A DNA stretch of 64,000 nt from Atrina japonica (lineage: Eukaryota > Mollusca > Bivalvia > Pterioida > Pinnidae), in the NCBI GenBank assembly GCA_030159075.1, contig BROG01000266.1:695501-759500 (forward strand), written 5' to 3'. The notes beneath the pieces were generated by a model. The model was not told where the DNA came from. It ran no database searches and saw nothing but the letters and a program-made list of their open reading frames with translations. Position 1 is the first letter of the stretch. Every line of letters begins with the position of its first letter. The position numbers and the translations under genes were made by a program. Below, one piece after another: positions 51,811-61,304 of the stretch.

Positions 51811-52137
51811 TTGAATTTGTAGTAAATCACCATTTAAACAAAAAAAATCGTAGATTCCTATATGTACTAATGTAATCCAACATGCCCTTCATAAGCAATC
51901 AAAACATATACCGGTATTGTTGTCAGTAACATCTATGCTTTTGTGATAGTGCAATATCCATGATATGTTTTCCCGGGGATTTTTTTTGTTATATATATGA
52001 TGTAATGTTCTATAGAACATGTGTACTCCGTAACAATGACGGAGTTCGATCATCAATTATAGTCCAGTAACTGTCAACGCAGGGACCGGTTCTGCGCATG
52101 ACGATAATCGTATGCATAACTTCTACAGTAAATAACA

Positions 52138-52386
52138 ATGACAGCGCCCAGGATGTCAAAAACTTCAAATGATGATGATGACGATAATGTTGAGGAGTAC
52201 AAAATAATGTATGCATTTCAAAAACTTAAGGATATTCGGTTGCTTCTTTGGTTCATCAACTCAAATGGAGACAATGTGGACAAAATGTTAGAAAAGAAAT
52301 ACGTGGCATGGAAATCAGTGTGGCATTACTCGTTTTTATATATCTCTGTCAACTTGGGACTACCCAAAGAAGCACGCAACCATTAG
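52138..52386 (+). CDS. Small hypothetical ORF, 82 codons, uncertain
   Basis: Open from ATG 52138 to TAG, encoding a protein with a DDDDD run near residue 12, then a charged helical stretch (YAFQKLKDIRLLLWF) and a C-terminus rich in aromatic residues. I recognise no family. No signal peptide or membrane segment is obvious. Its base composition is less AT-biased than the surrounding DNA. Upstream, ACTCCGT...ACGGAGT (52025-52045) forms a perfect 7-bp hairpin, but I see no clear promoter. It could be a real short gene, one exon of a larger gene, or chance. Confidence 0.25.
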   Translation: MTAPRMSKTSNDDDDDNVEEYKIMYAFQKLKDIRLLLWFINSNGDNVDKMLEKKYVAWKSVWHYSFLYISVNLGLPKEARNH

Positions 52387-52614
52387 TTGCACCATAGTAA
52401 TTTTGACGTCATTTCCGTCTACTACTTAGCATTCGATGTAAGTTAAACAATAGTAGCTATATTTGATAATCGAATTCGCTCCATGTATATTTCTATATTC
52501 ATTAATCCGAATCCATACACAGTACTTTCAAGTTTGTTTTCCCTGATGTATTGCCACCAAATTCTTTGCTTTTTTATATATATTGTAATAAATGTACTTT
52601 AAAGCAAGTTATTT

Positions 52615-52815
52615 CCAAGTTGTTTTTTCACCGAATTTGACCTTTGCATCGAACTACAAAGGTTTCCATGGAACATTTGCGACGGGTGTGGCATGCCAGC
52701 TGGGGCGCTACTCCTTTCGCACACCTTGACCTATCCCGTTTGCGATTCGCAATTGTTCTTTATGTTGAGATCATTTACACATCCAATTTGTCGTGTTCTA
52801 ATGTACTTTGAGTTT
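52615..52815 (+). repeat. Uninterrupted paralogue of the 12950-13345 repeat
   Basis: 'aggtttccatggaacatttg', 'cgacgggtgtggcatg', 'cacaccttgacctatcccgt' and 'gcgattcgcaattgttcttt'. It represents the state before the MITE insertion seen at 13089-13226. Confidence 0.7.
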
Positions 52816-53109
52816 CGATTACAATTTTACTTATTCCATTTGTGTTGTGTGCACATGGAGCTATTCTGTTATCCGTGATTAAGTGGTATTGACCATTTGC
52901 ATGGCTTGTCATTTCCTCCGTAACATATTGTCGTGTGTATAGATATTTCACCCCGTGTCTTTATTCGTTATTGCAGGTGATTGCACGTATAAAAAATAAT
53001 GCAAGGTATGTCCCCTTTCTCCATTAATTGAAACATTCTGTTACAGAGACACTGATAGAGAAAATTTTATGATTTTCAATGAAAGAGCATATTTCGGATG
53101 CGGGTATCC

Positions 53110-53111
<2 letters not shown>

Positions 53112-53202
<91 letters not shown>
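53112..53202. repeat. (AT)n microsatellite
   Basis: An AT run of about 90 bp. Confidence 0.95.
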
Positions 53203-53206
<4 letters not shown>

Positions 53207-54079
53207 CATGAGATCGTTGTCGCAAAAGAAATGAATGTGTGAATAGAATTCCATTTTTAAAAAGTATTGCAGGTGGCATTTTCCGTGTCCAACTACACTG
53301 CAAATACAGTTACGTAGGCATATTATATGGGCGTATTGAACTCTTAAATATAACTTAGATTACACATGTATGTAATAATCCAGAAGACAGTGAACATAAA
53401 AAAATCATTCGACATTTGTGCCTTGTGTTAATGATCAAAATTTGAAGTTTAATGAAGTTTTGTCATTTACAGAATGAACCTGGTAATATAATTTGTGCAT
53501 TGGATTGAACTATCACATATTTACGTAGTACACTGTCGAGCAAGGTCTATGACATGTGTATATACTTCACGAACACTTCGTGGTCTAAACTGGTTATAAT
53601 CTAGTTTTACACCTGGTTTTATATGGACTCTCAGCTAGTGTAACCGACTTTCAAAGAATGGCCATTCATCCATACCACCTTATCTTACTGCCGAATTTAC
53701 AGAGCTCTGCGGCTGTATAATTTCCCATGTGTTTCCGATTGATATTTTGTAGTTGTTGATATTTTGGTATCCACAGGATATACCCAATGTGATAGTTTAA
53801 ATTTTGTGATAATGAATGCATAAATTACGGGAATATGACTCTTTATTTTCTGATAAAATCAAACTTCAGGACGGTTTGTATCGCAAAATGTGTGTCGGTA
53901 GTTTATCTTATTTTATCAAAATACTTCAATAACATTATTTAACAATGAAAAAGCAAGTTCAAAGCAATAACTCACTGCGTTTGTATATAGATTCAATCAT
54001 GAGTAAAATGATGATATACTTCAAGACACTGTTCACATATTTTGAGGTAGGAGTATAATTACACAACCTTTGTTTTGAA
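53203..54079. other. Intergenic, no gene seen
   Basis: AT-rich, no supported feature. Confidence 0.4.
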
Positions 54080-54283
54080 TACTGTATACATGGTTATTTT
54101 CGTCCCGTGTTATTTTCGCCCTAATGTACTTGGAAACGGTTTCGCCCCGTTTTGAATAAGTCCAGACTTTTATTATAAAAAATAGATGAATTTACCATTT
54201 TGAATTCGCCCAGTTTTAATTCGCCCGACGATGACGATGAAGACGAAAATAAAACGGGGGCGAAAATTTCCCTGTATACAGTA
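54080..54283. mobile_element. 204-bp MITE with TACTGTATACA ends
   Basis: TACTGTATACATGGTTATTT at the left and its near-complement ending TGTATACAGTA at the right. The interior repeats 'ttcgccc' and 'gggcgaa' phrases, making a large hairpin. Diverged half-copies begin near 50942 and 6868. Confidence 0.75.
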
Positions 54284-55017
54284 CATTTGAGTCAACAGAA
54301 AAGAAGCAATTAACAAAGGAATATCATTATCTGGTAAACGTTTATATTTATGGGAAAATGGGGTGATGTATATTACTTGAATTGGACTTCAAAGTCATTC
54401 ATTATCTCAGAAAAATTACCTCTGCGCATAGACCTTATCAAATATAAATTATCATGAAAGTGACATTTTCAAGCTAAATACATGTAAGTGAAGTTCGGAA
54501 ATACAACCCATCTGTGAACTATGGATAATTAGAACGAAATTAATGACAGGGTGAATATGTTTTTGCAGTAAAATTGACAAAATAAATAATGTTCAGAGAC
54601 ACAGTATACAGGTTTCGCCTTGATAACATTTAACATACATTAACTGTTTGAACGATATCGTTATATTTAGCCAATAAAGCAATATCTATAAACAAAATTT
54701 TAGGTGAAAATGCATTTACCCGAGAATTTGTAAACAGGTATCTGTAAGGATGAAATCAACAATTTTCATCTATTTTCCTCCTGGTTGATTCTAGTTACGA
54801 CGTTAATGCTCTGAAGTCCAAATTTGGTTTTTACAAAAATCTCGCTTCTTTTGTGTCTCTTCATTGAACTGTAATCTATTACGTTGAAAGACAAATTGCT
54901 GAAATATTCGTATGCAAAATAATCCTGAATGTACATTCGATATGATATCTAAATAAAATCATACTTGTCACCAGCTATACATATTACGGAAGCGTATTAG
55001 GGCCACCTTACTATTTT
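54284..55017. other. Intergenic, no gene seen
   Basis: AT-rich, no supported feature. Confidence 0.4.
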
Positions 55018-55215
55018 TTATTTCTCGTTTTGCCAACTTTAAAGTTGGCTTTTCCAACTTTTTTCAAGGAATTTCCAACTTTAACACTGGCTTTCCCCCA
55101 AAAAAAATTCTTGGATTTTCCAACTTTTTTTTCTCGTTTTGCCAACTTAAAAGTTGATTTTTCCAACTTTGTTTTTTGGAATTTCCAACTTCAAAATTGA
55201 ATTTTCCAGCTTCCG
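55018..55215. repeat. Two ~110-bp copies built of TTCCAACTTT units
   Basis: 'tttctcgttttgccaacttt' starts at about 55020 and again at about 55130. Within each copy TTCCAACTTT recurs with both orientations present (CCAACTTTAAAGTTGG is a perfect palindrome). The minus-strand frame over it encodes a Lys/Trp/Asn-type repeat and is likely an artefact. Confidence 0.7.
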
Positions 55216-55266
55216 TAACATATATCATCGAACAGAAGCAAGGAAAAGCCATTAAGTGCAAATATC

Positions 55267-55275
55267 TACGAGAGA

Positions 55276-55307
<32 letters not shown>

Positions 55308-55308
55308 T
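55267..55308. repeat. (GA)n/(GATA)n microsatellite
   Basis: GA-rich run abutting a remnant R1 copy. Confidence 0.9.
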
Positions 55309-55355
55309 CTGGTGAACACTGGACAAACCCGGATCTCTGCAAGTTCGAGAGGGTC
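55309..55355 (-). repeat. Remnant of interspersed family R1
   Basis: 'tctggtgaacactggacaaa' and 'cccggatctctgcaagttc', reversed. Confidence 0.5.
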
Positions 55356-56362
55356 AGGACTGCTTTCCATTAATTGGTTTGAATTGATCCGAATCGACAT
55401 TTTTAATGGAATGCTCGTGGTATTTTCCTGAATCGGAAGTCGTCTGCTCACAATAAACAAACATATCTCTTGAGGATTTACTAAAATTTGTGACAATAAA
55501 ACGACACCTGGCGACACTTCCGTCTTCATCGTGTGCAAATGTATATATCAGCAAAGAGCTTACAAGTCCTCTCCGCGCCAAGAACGAGGGCTTAAATATT
55601 TCAACATATATTTAATAACCTTTTTATTATGTATTATTTTCAATGAAACAATGGTCATAATTTAAGATATCTAATTCAATTCACAACGAATCACAGTAAC
55701 AATCAAAATTGCGTAACGTGGTAAATAAAATATTCAATTTAGTTTGTCTTTTAACGGTAACCTGGCTTTGTACTGATAAAAAATCAACAACATTCTAATC
55801 ACTTAAAACGTATCTAACAGCAGGCTGGAAAAATTTGGTGGAATTTTTGAAAAGAGACCAAACTTTTTACTAAATGTCTTATTAGGAAAATTAATAGACC
55901 TGCTGTTACTTAAGGGAAGTGTTTTTCATAAAATTATAACAATGTAGGGTTTTGGGATATATAACAAAAATCGTTCGTGCTGTTCATGATAAATTTATTC
56001 TGAAATCCGACCCAAATCAAGACTTTTCCCATGATTACTAGTTCGCCTTTAATTGAATGACCTTGACATATTTGATTAAGCAAGGCTGTGCGCCAAACTT
56101 GAATTTAAAAAAATCAAAAATTTCTGTCCACCACTTTTGAAACATTCAGTCTGTTTCTGAGCTTTATGCTGTTTATCTATAGTGTGTCCCTTATTTACTA
56201 TAAATAAATTGTTAATCAAATTTTAAAGTCTATGCATGCATATGAATATTCTTTAAAACACATCGCATCATGTCGCAGTCTCTGCCCCCATAACAATCTT
56301 TACTATTGTTTTTATCCTGTGATGATCACTGCTCTATAATGGCCTAGTTTGATTATATATAA
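55356..56362. other. Intergenic, no gene seen
   Basis: Short frames on the minus strand at 55354-55581 show no motif. Nothing supported. Confidence 0.4.
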
Positions 56363-56581
56363 ATGTTGGAATCAGAATGGTACCGTAGAAAAGATTGCGA
56401 CTCCCAAGAGGAAGATATTGGTTCAAATTTGAAATTTCTTACATACTTGTATAAGATGTTCAACACAGAAGATGAATGTGTCTTCTCCAAGAGGCGATTC
56501 CGTTGGGTGAAGCTTGAAACCACGATCCAGCTTACCACGGAAAGTAAAGACCATGACGAAATCCTAAATGTATTTATTTAG
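56363..56581 (+). CDS. Small hypothetical ORF, 72 codons, uncertain
   Basis: An open frame from ATG 56363 to TAG encodes a charged polypeptide (ESEWYRRKD near the start, FSKRRFRWVKLETT in the second half) with no recognisable domain. The opposite strand is also open over part of it, so chance is a serious alternative. No partner exon or promoter is apparent. Confidence 0.2.
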   Translation: MLESEWYRRKDCDSQEEDIGSNLKFLTYLYKMFNTEDECVFSKRRFRWVKLETTIQLTTESKDHDEILNVFI

Positions 56582-56615
56582 ATAGTCTTAATTTTCAAAA
56601 CCTGGTGGTCCGACG

Positions 56616-56617
<2 letters not shown>

Positions 56618-56711
<94 letters not shown>
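56618..56711. repeat. (GA)n microsatellite
   Basis: A GA run of about 94 bp. Confidence 0.95.
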
Positions 56712-56713
<2 letters not shown>

Positions 56714-56879
56714 ACAACCGAGTAAAGTGTAACAAACCGGTCTCCAAGCAAGGAGAGATAACTCTATCATAGAAAATATGTTTATACGTCGGTCACTATA
56801 ATTTCGCCTAAGCATTTCGACCCGGATAAAGATGGTATAAAACCAAGCAGAATGTAGAGTTAAACCAAGATATCGTAAC

Positions 56880-56963
56880 ACTTTCGTCCCAGAGTATCTG
56901 AATGGTATGCTCTTTCTATTGTTTATGGCCAGTCTATTGTGGCCTGTAAGGTTGAAAGGGTTA
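56880..56963. mobile_element. Diverged MITE of the TTAACCCTTTCAACC family
   Basis: The right end GGTTGAAAGGGTTAA is intact, the left ('actttcgtccca') decayed. Internal 'tattgtttatggccagtcta' resembles the inner part of 12550-12635. Confidence 0.45.
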
Positions 56964-57064
56964 ATTGCGCAAAAAAGCCGCCTTGGGCTAAAATTTTAAT
57001 GAGCGTTTGACAATTTGGTTCATTTTTTTTCCTTTGATTTTGTATGGAAATGAACAATATTAAA

Positions 57065-57300
57065 GGCACTTTGACAATGGAATCTCGTTATCTCGAAATT
57101 GATTATACCACTCCATTTACTTCGAGATATCCAAAATGTTCAATTTACACACTTTCTATCCTTCTTGGGCAACGAATAGGCATACTCAGGAGACTGCTAA
57201 ATTCAAATTGATTTTAAGCAATTATTAATTACACTTCCATCTTGACTCATTAATGGAAGTTGATTGTACCATGTTTTGCAGGTAAACAAGTAAATAATTA
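57065..57300. mobile_element. Repeat element paralogous to 24480-25000
   Basis: 'aatggaatctcgttatctcg' at the left, then the reverse complement of parts of 24640-24790 ('gggcaacgaataggcatact', 'ttttaagcaattattaatta', 'taatggaagttgattgtacc'). Confidence 0.5.
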
Positions 57301-57732
57301 CAATGCTATTTGCATACAAAATGTAAATCCTCAATCACAGACGGTAAATTGCATCCCCTCTTTATTCTAAATTTAAAAGACTGGCTTTATAATTTTCACA
57401 TGATGCGGCGGAAGAATATCAGTCACTCTATGTATGGATAAAGAGAGGATGATATATTACTACTTTATAAGCTTCGTTACCAAGGTCTCAAATTTCCCGC
57501 AACTGTTAACCTCTGTCTGGTCTGATTGTTTGTGAATGGAAATACGTCGGCGGTATCTTTCCATTGTTTCAACAAGAGAACAAGTTCATCTGTTTTATCT
57601 GCATCAACTGTTACTGTACTTATTCATCATCAATATCTTGCAAAAACGAACGTCACATTTCTGATCCTAAAACCTTTCAAACTCGGTTTGATCAAGATTG
57701 CGCCATTTGATGTAAATATTTCAAACATAATA
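57301..57732. other. Intergenic, no gene seen
   Basis: A 72-codon frame at 57526-57744 has no motif; not called. Confidence 0.4.
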
Positions 57733-57870
57733 CCGAAGTTATAATGCTCAAGACGATCGTTTCTGTCATTTACACTTCATCAGTTGAGCTCCAGTTTAAA
57801 ATAGATTTTCTGAAGGGAAAGTGGTACCATACAAGGTCAAATAATAAATCTAAATGCATAACTAAATCCG
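57733..57870 (-). repeat. Interspersed repeat related to 10690-11335
   Basis: 'ctcaagacgatcgtttctgt', 'cagttgagctccagtttaaa' and 'ggtaccatacaaggtcaaat' are the complement of the 45930-46060 copy. Confidence 0.6.
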
Positions 57871-58400
57871 TCTAAGAGACACATATAATAAAGTTTAGAA
57901 ACCTGCTGATTAAAATTTAAATTCGATATACCATATGAGGCTCATAGAAATGTAGTACATGTACATGTAATATCTCCTCTCCAGTTTATAAATGCATGGG
58001 GTGATTGCAATGACACCTCTTCGGCATATAGGTATGGTAAAATCATCTTTTGAAGAAGAGAAAACATATTGCAAAATTTATCCTTATTGATGAGCACACA
58101 TTATTGATGGAGGCAAAGAACGTGACTCTTTGAACAATCTACGGTATTCAAAATACATACAATTGGCTTTGACCACGATAACCCTCACTGAAAACATAAG
58201 TTACTTTGCACTCGAGATAATATAAAAGACAAATCCCCGAATTTGAATTTATTTCTAACATTTGGTGTAGCCGCTACGGAAGTAGATGGAGAACCTCGCG
58301 AATTACCCTTAATGCTACCTTAATTGACATTCGGGAAACTTGGTGCGATTCGATACTCTACTAATCAATAATTCAGTAGTATAGCTTTCACATGGCAGTA
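57871..58400. other. No gene seen; probable junction to the GC-richer block
   Basis: AT-rich sequence giving way to the GC-richer block at about 58400. The outer end of the Maverick could lie in or near here, but I could not identify its terminal inverted repeat because the partner end is outside the window. Confidence 0.35.
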
Positions 58401-58406
58401 GTTATA

Positions 58407-58530
58407 GGCAGCTCCATGGCGGGCCATTTGAATTTTGCCGCTAGGGGGCGCCACCAGTGGCGCTGTTGATGATGTCATCAGAATACTGGCTTCTGATTGG
58501 TCAATTCAAATGGCCCGCCATGGAGCCGCC
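58407..58530. repeat. 124-bp inverted repeat with CTCF-like core
   Basis: Arms 58407-58434 and 58503-58530 are complementary at 27 of 28 positions (GCTCCATGGCGGGCCATTTG core). The 68-bp loop holds a second palindrome, GCGCCACCAGTGGCGC (58448-58463). Confidence 0.9.
58438..58453 (+). promoter_or_regulatory. CTCF-like site
   Basis: CCGCTAGGGGGCGCCA closely resembles the bilaterian CTCF core (CCASYAGRKGGCRS). Binding is not shown, and the same motif is carried by several transposon families. Confidence 0.4.
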
Positions 58531-58532
58531 TG

Positions 58533-58720
58533 TGACGTCATAACCGGAAGTGCGTCATACCGGAAGTGAGGTCATACCGGAAGTGCGTCATACCGGAAGT
58601 GAGGTCATGTTGTCATAGCAATAAAGTAGAAAGAGCCAATCGTTGAGCTTGGAGGCGTGTCTATGACCGGAAGTGGAAGGTAGTGGGGGCGGCCATCTTG
58701 GTTAAGGAGCCAATGAGAGC
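58533..58720. promoter_or_regulatory. ETS/CRE tandem array with YY1 and CCAAT motifs
   Basis: A full CRE (TGACGTCA, 58533-58540) is followed by CCGGAAGT ETS cores at 58544, 58560, 58577, 58593 and 58667. The first four are spaced 16, 17 and 16 bp and each is followed by a GTCAT half-CRE. CCAAT motifs lie at about 58636 and 58710, and GGCGGCCATCTTGG (58688-58701) matches YY1. The combination is typical of housekeeping-type promoters. Direction and target gene are unknown. Confidence 0.5.
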
Positions 58721-58794
58721 CTTCGTTACAAGAGGTTGGGGTCACGAGAAGTCACGAGAGGTCACGTGAGTTCCCGAGAAGTCAACGGGAAGAG

Positions 58795-59105
58795 AGCGAA
58801 GTTGGGTTTTTCCAGTTTTGAGCTGAGAGTGAATCTATTTTTAGAACCGAAAGTTTGGGTTTTTCCAGTTTTGAGCTGAGAGTGAATCTATTTTTAGAAC
58901 CGAAACTTTGGGGTTTTTCCAGGTTTGTGAAACTAGCAGTTGGTGGCGCCACCGTCGGTGAAACTAGTAGTTGGTGGCGCCACCGTCGTTGAGAGTTGTG
59001 TATCATGCGCATGCGCGAGAAGCGGTAGGCCGAGCCCGTATCTGTGAGTTAGTCGTCAAGAGTCCTGTTTCAAGTGCGCAAGCGCGAGAAGTGGTAGGCC
59101 GAGCT
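58795..59105. repeat. Cluster of three short duplications with NRF1-like sites
   Basis: A ~64-bp unit is duplicated at 58795-58920 ('ttgggtttttccagttttga'), a ~37-bp unit at 58925-58990 ('gttggtggcgccaccgtcg'), and a ~70-bp unit at 59005-59105 ('gcgcgagaagcggtaggccg'). The last carries GCGCATGCGC (59007-59016), a perfect NRF1 palindrome, and a variant TGCGCAAGCGCGA (59075-59087). Confidence 0.8.
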
Positions 59106-59149
59106 CGACTCAAGCTTGTACTAAGACTTGTAGAGTAAAATAAAAATTC

Positions 59150-59795
59150 AAACACTCACCCTATGCTGGTAGTGGTTTTTTTCTGACGATGTTGACTCTT
59201 CGAGCTTCGGATTGCAAATGAGCTCTTAGAGGTCTAACTGAACCTATACTCTAGTCATGTGACTTTTTTTTACATAATTCTATTTTTAGTGCATGAAAAA
59301 TAATCTTGTCCTATCTAATAAAAAAAAAATGAAACACTCACCCTATGTTGGTAGTAGTGGTTTTTCTTATGATGTTGACTCTTCGAGCTTTGGCTGCCAA
59401 ATGAGCTCTCAGCGGTCTAACTGAACCTATACTCTAGTCATGTGACTTTTTGAGATAATTCTATTTTTAGTGCATGAAAAAAATAATCTTGTCCTATCTA
59501 ATAAAAAATGAAACACTCACCCTATGCCAATAGTAGTAGTTTTTTCTTATGATGTTAACACCTCGAGCTGCGGATTGCAAATGAGCTCTCAGAGGTCTAA
59601 CTGAACCTCTCTCTAGTCATGTGACTTTTTTTGAGATAATTCTATTTTTAGTGCATAGAAAATTAAAAAATGAAACACCCTATGCTGATAGTAGTGGATT
59701 TTTCTTATGATGTTAACACCTCGAGCTTCGGATCTCAAATGAGTTTTCACAGGCTGAACTGAACCTCTCTCTAGTCACATGACTTACTATATTTA
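59150..59795. repeat. ~180-bp satellite, four copies
   Basis: 'aaacactcaccctatg' or a variant begins at about 59150, 59332, 59510 and 59671. Each unit contains 'gatgtt(g/a)ac', 'tcgagctt', 'aatgagctctcag', 'tctaactgaacct' and an E-box-like GTCATGTGACT. The last copy is shorter. Confidence 0.85.
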
Positions 59796-60057
59796 GACTT
59801 TTATCTAATGAAGTGAATACATCATAACAAAAACATCTCATAGAGTTTGTGATACTATTACTCCGTCTCATAGAGTTTCTCAATGGTGTTTTTACACCCT
59901 ATAACTCTTGTACCTTTGTGTCTACCGTGTACGAGTACTATGTTTACACTATAGCTGTACACCTTATACCCAGATAAAATACATAAACAACAAAAATAAT
60001 TTTGTTTTAATGTTTTAATTTTCCCCATGAAAAAAAGGAAATCAAACTGTATTTTCG

Positions 60058-60096
60058 CAGAGGGTTAGGGGCTTATCCCTCTGGAAAATGTACAAT
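60058..60096 (-). terminator. Hairpin element 3' of Maverick ORF B
   Basis: CAGAGGG (60058-60064) and CCCTCTG (60077-60083) form a perfect 7-bp stem around a 12-base loop, followed on the plus strand by GTACAAT. It begins about 18 bases past the ORF B stop. A very similar sequence lies at 61305-61340, downstream of the protease. A 3'-end processing or termination role is inferred from position. Confidence 0.45.
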
Positions 60097-60113
60097 AATT
60101 GAAAGAAAAAAAC

Positions 60114-60588
60114 TTAAACTGTCACTTCATTATGGAGACGGGGTGCCAGTTCCATCAAACGATACACCGTATCCCAAAGTCGGCTTCGGTCTGTTTCTTT
60201 GTGCCATTGAGTAGCTCTCCAATCTGGGCAGTAGAATTTCTGTTTGTAGACGTCTCTAAATGCTTTAGGAATACTGGATTTCTCTAAACTATCTTCAAAT
60301 TTTTCCAAAATGTTCATTTCGTTCACCGTGTCTAGAGCCTCGTCAAAGTAGTGAAACATCATTGTGCCGTCATCATACATCATCAGGCAAGAATGTTGCT
60401 TTTTGACTCGGATGATCAATCTCACAGCCGTAACATTGAGTGTTGGCTACTTCGTACATCTTGTTTAATATGGCTTCTGCGTACACCATGTGCCATTGAC
60501 TATCAATGGATTGACTGTAGCTCTGCTCCATGTTGTAGTTGATGTTGACGAAAATAACTAGTGTAGTGGTCCACAAGCAAAAATTCAT
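60114..60588 (-). pseudogene. Maverick ORF B: CxxC...HPSQ...HxC protein, frame-shifted
   Basis: Two overlapping minus-strand frames, 60588-60373 and 60425-60114, read as one gene broken by a single-base shift in the A5 run at 60400-60404. The likely start is ATG 60588 or the in-frame ATG 60531. The N-terminal part contains CYGCEIDHPSQ; the other frame provides HSCL directly after the break. The pattern C-x2-C-x4-H ... H-x-C looks like a zinc-binding site. I believe similar HPSQ-containing proteins are common in invertebrate Mavericks, but I know of no assigned function. The C-terminal part is charged and helical (NEMNILEKFEDSLEKSSIPK). There is no membrane segment except possible hydrophobic residues if the longer start is used. 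Confidence 0.65.
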
Positions 60589-60633
60589 CTGGTCCGTTTC
60601 AAGTCTGAACTGCAGTTTTAATAGCTGAGTGAA

Positions 60634-60642
60634 TCACGTGAC
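60634..60642 (-). promoter_or_regulatory. Palindromic E-box upstream of ORF B
   Basis: TCACGTGAC lies 46 bases upstream of the ATG at 60588. A matching GTCACGTGA lies a similar distance upstream of ORF A. Confidence 0.35.
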
Positions 60643-60659
60643 ATTCCATCTATGTATTT

Positions 60660-60950
60660 TTAGCTGCTTGTACACAATTGTCTCTCGATCATGTCACGAG
60701 TTATACCGTAGATCTCCCAATAGATAGGATTTTGACGTAATGCACTTACATCTTCTGTAAAGGTTTCTAATACACATAAGCGGTCTGTCGTAAAAATCTC
60801 ATCATCAAACATATGATACACAATCCCTATAAAATGTGCGGGTGTTTTCACTCCACGTACATAAGTATTCCAATCAGGAGTACATCGTATCTGATGTTTC
60901 ATTCTTCTGCGTAATAGAGAACAGCAGATCATCCATACAGTTGCAATCAT
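60660..60950 (-). CDS. Maverick ORF A, unknown protein of 96 residues
   Basis: Intact minus-strand frame from ATG 60950 to the stop at 60660. I do not recognise the family. It begins with a hydrophobic and Cys-containing stretch (MIATVWMICCSLLRRRM), followed by a mixed, moderately aromatic region (HFIGIVYHMFDDEIF) and an acidic-basic C-terminus. The start could be a short signal-anchor, but the Arg triplet right after residue 13 makes this uncertain. It lies between the protease and ORF B on the same strand, with a palindromic E-box 54 bases upstream and a pyrimidine-rich tract (61040-61210, plus strand) beyond that. Confidence 0.5.
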   Translation of the reverse strand: MIATVWMICCSLLRRRMKHQIRCTPDWNTYVRGVKTPAHFIGIVYHMFDDEIFTTDRLCVLETFTEDVSALRQNPIYWEIYGITRDMIERQLCTSS

Positions 60951-61003
60951 GATTTCTCTCTGTGTGCACTCTGATGGGATGTCAGTCTATGTCCTACTCA
61001 TCA

Positions 61004-61016
61004 GGTCACGTGATCC
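61004..61016 (-). promoter_or_regulatory. Palindromic E-box upstream of ORF A
   Basis: GGTCACGTGATCC centred on CACGTG, about 54 bases upstream of the ORF A ATG at 60950. Confidence 0.35.
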
Positions 61017-61039
61017 CATGAATCGTATCTCTGTACTCG

Positions 61040-61210
61040 CTTCCCATTTCCCATGTTTTCTCTTATTTCTTTTCTCTCATTTCTTCTCTCTCTCTCTCCA
61101 CATGTTCACCTTTCTCTCATTTCTTTGTCTCTCTCATTTCTTCTCTCTCCACATGTTCACCTTTCTCTTATTTCTGTTTTCTCTCTCTCATGCACACCCC
61201 CACCTTTTCT
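61040..61210. repeat. Pyrimidine-rich tract with ~50-60-bp internal repeats
   Basis: 'ttctctctccacatgttcac' followed by 'ctttctctcatttcttt' recurs at about 61085 and 61141. The 96-codon plus-strand frame covering it is an artefact of the tract. Confidence 0.7.
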
Positions 61211-61304
61211 TTCTACTTTATATTGTTTTTAACTCATAAATAATTCATAAACAAGTCTATTCACTCAACATTTTATTACCCCGCTCAAACTAGAAGTAGT
61301 TCTT

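Noticed and set aside
60949..61239. 96-codon plus-strand frame rich in Leu, Phe and Ser
   Set aside because: Produced by the pyrimidine-rich tract between Maverick genes.
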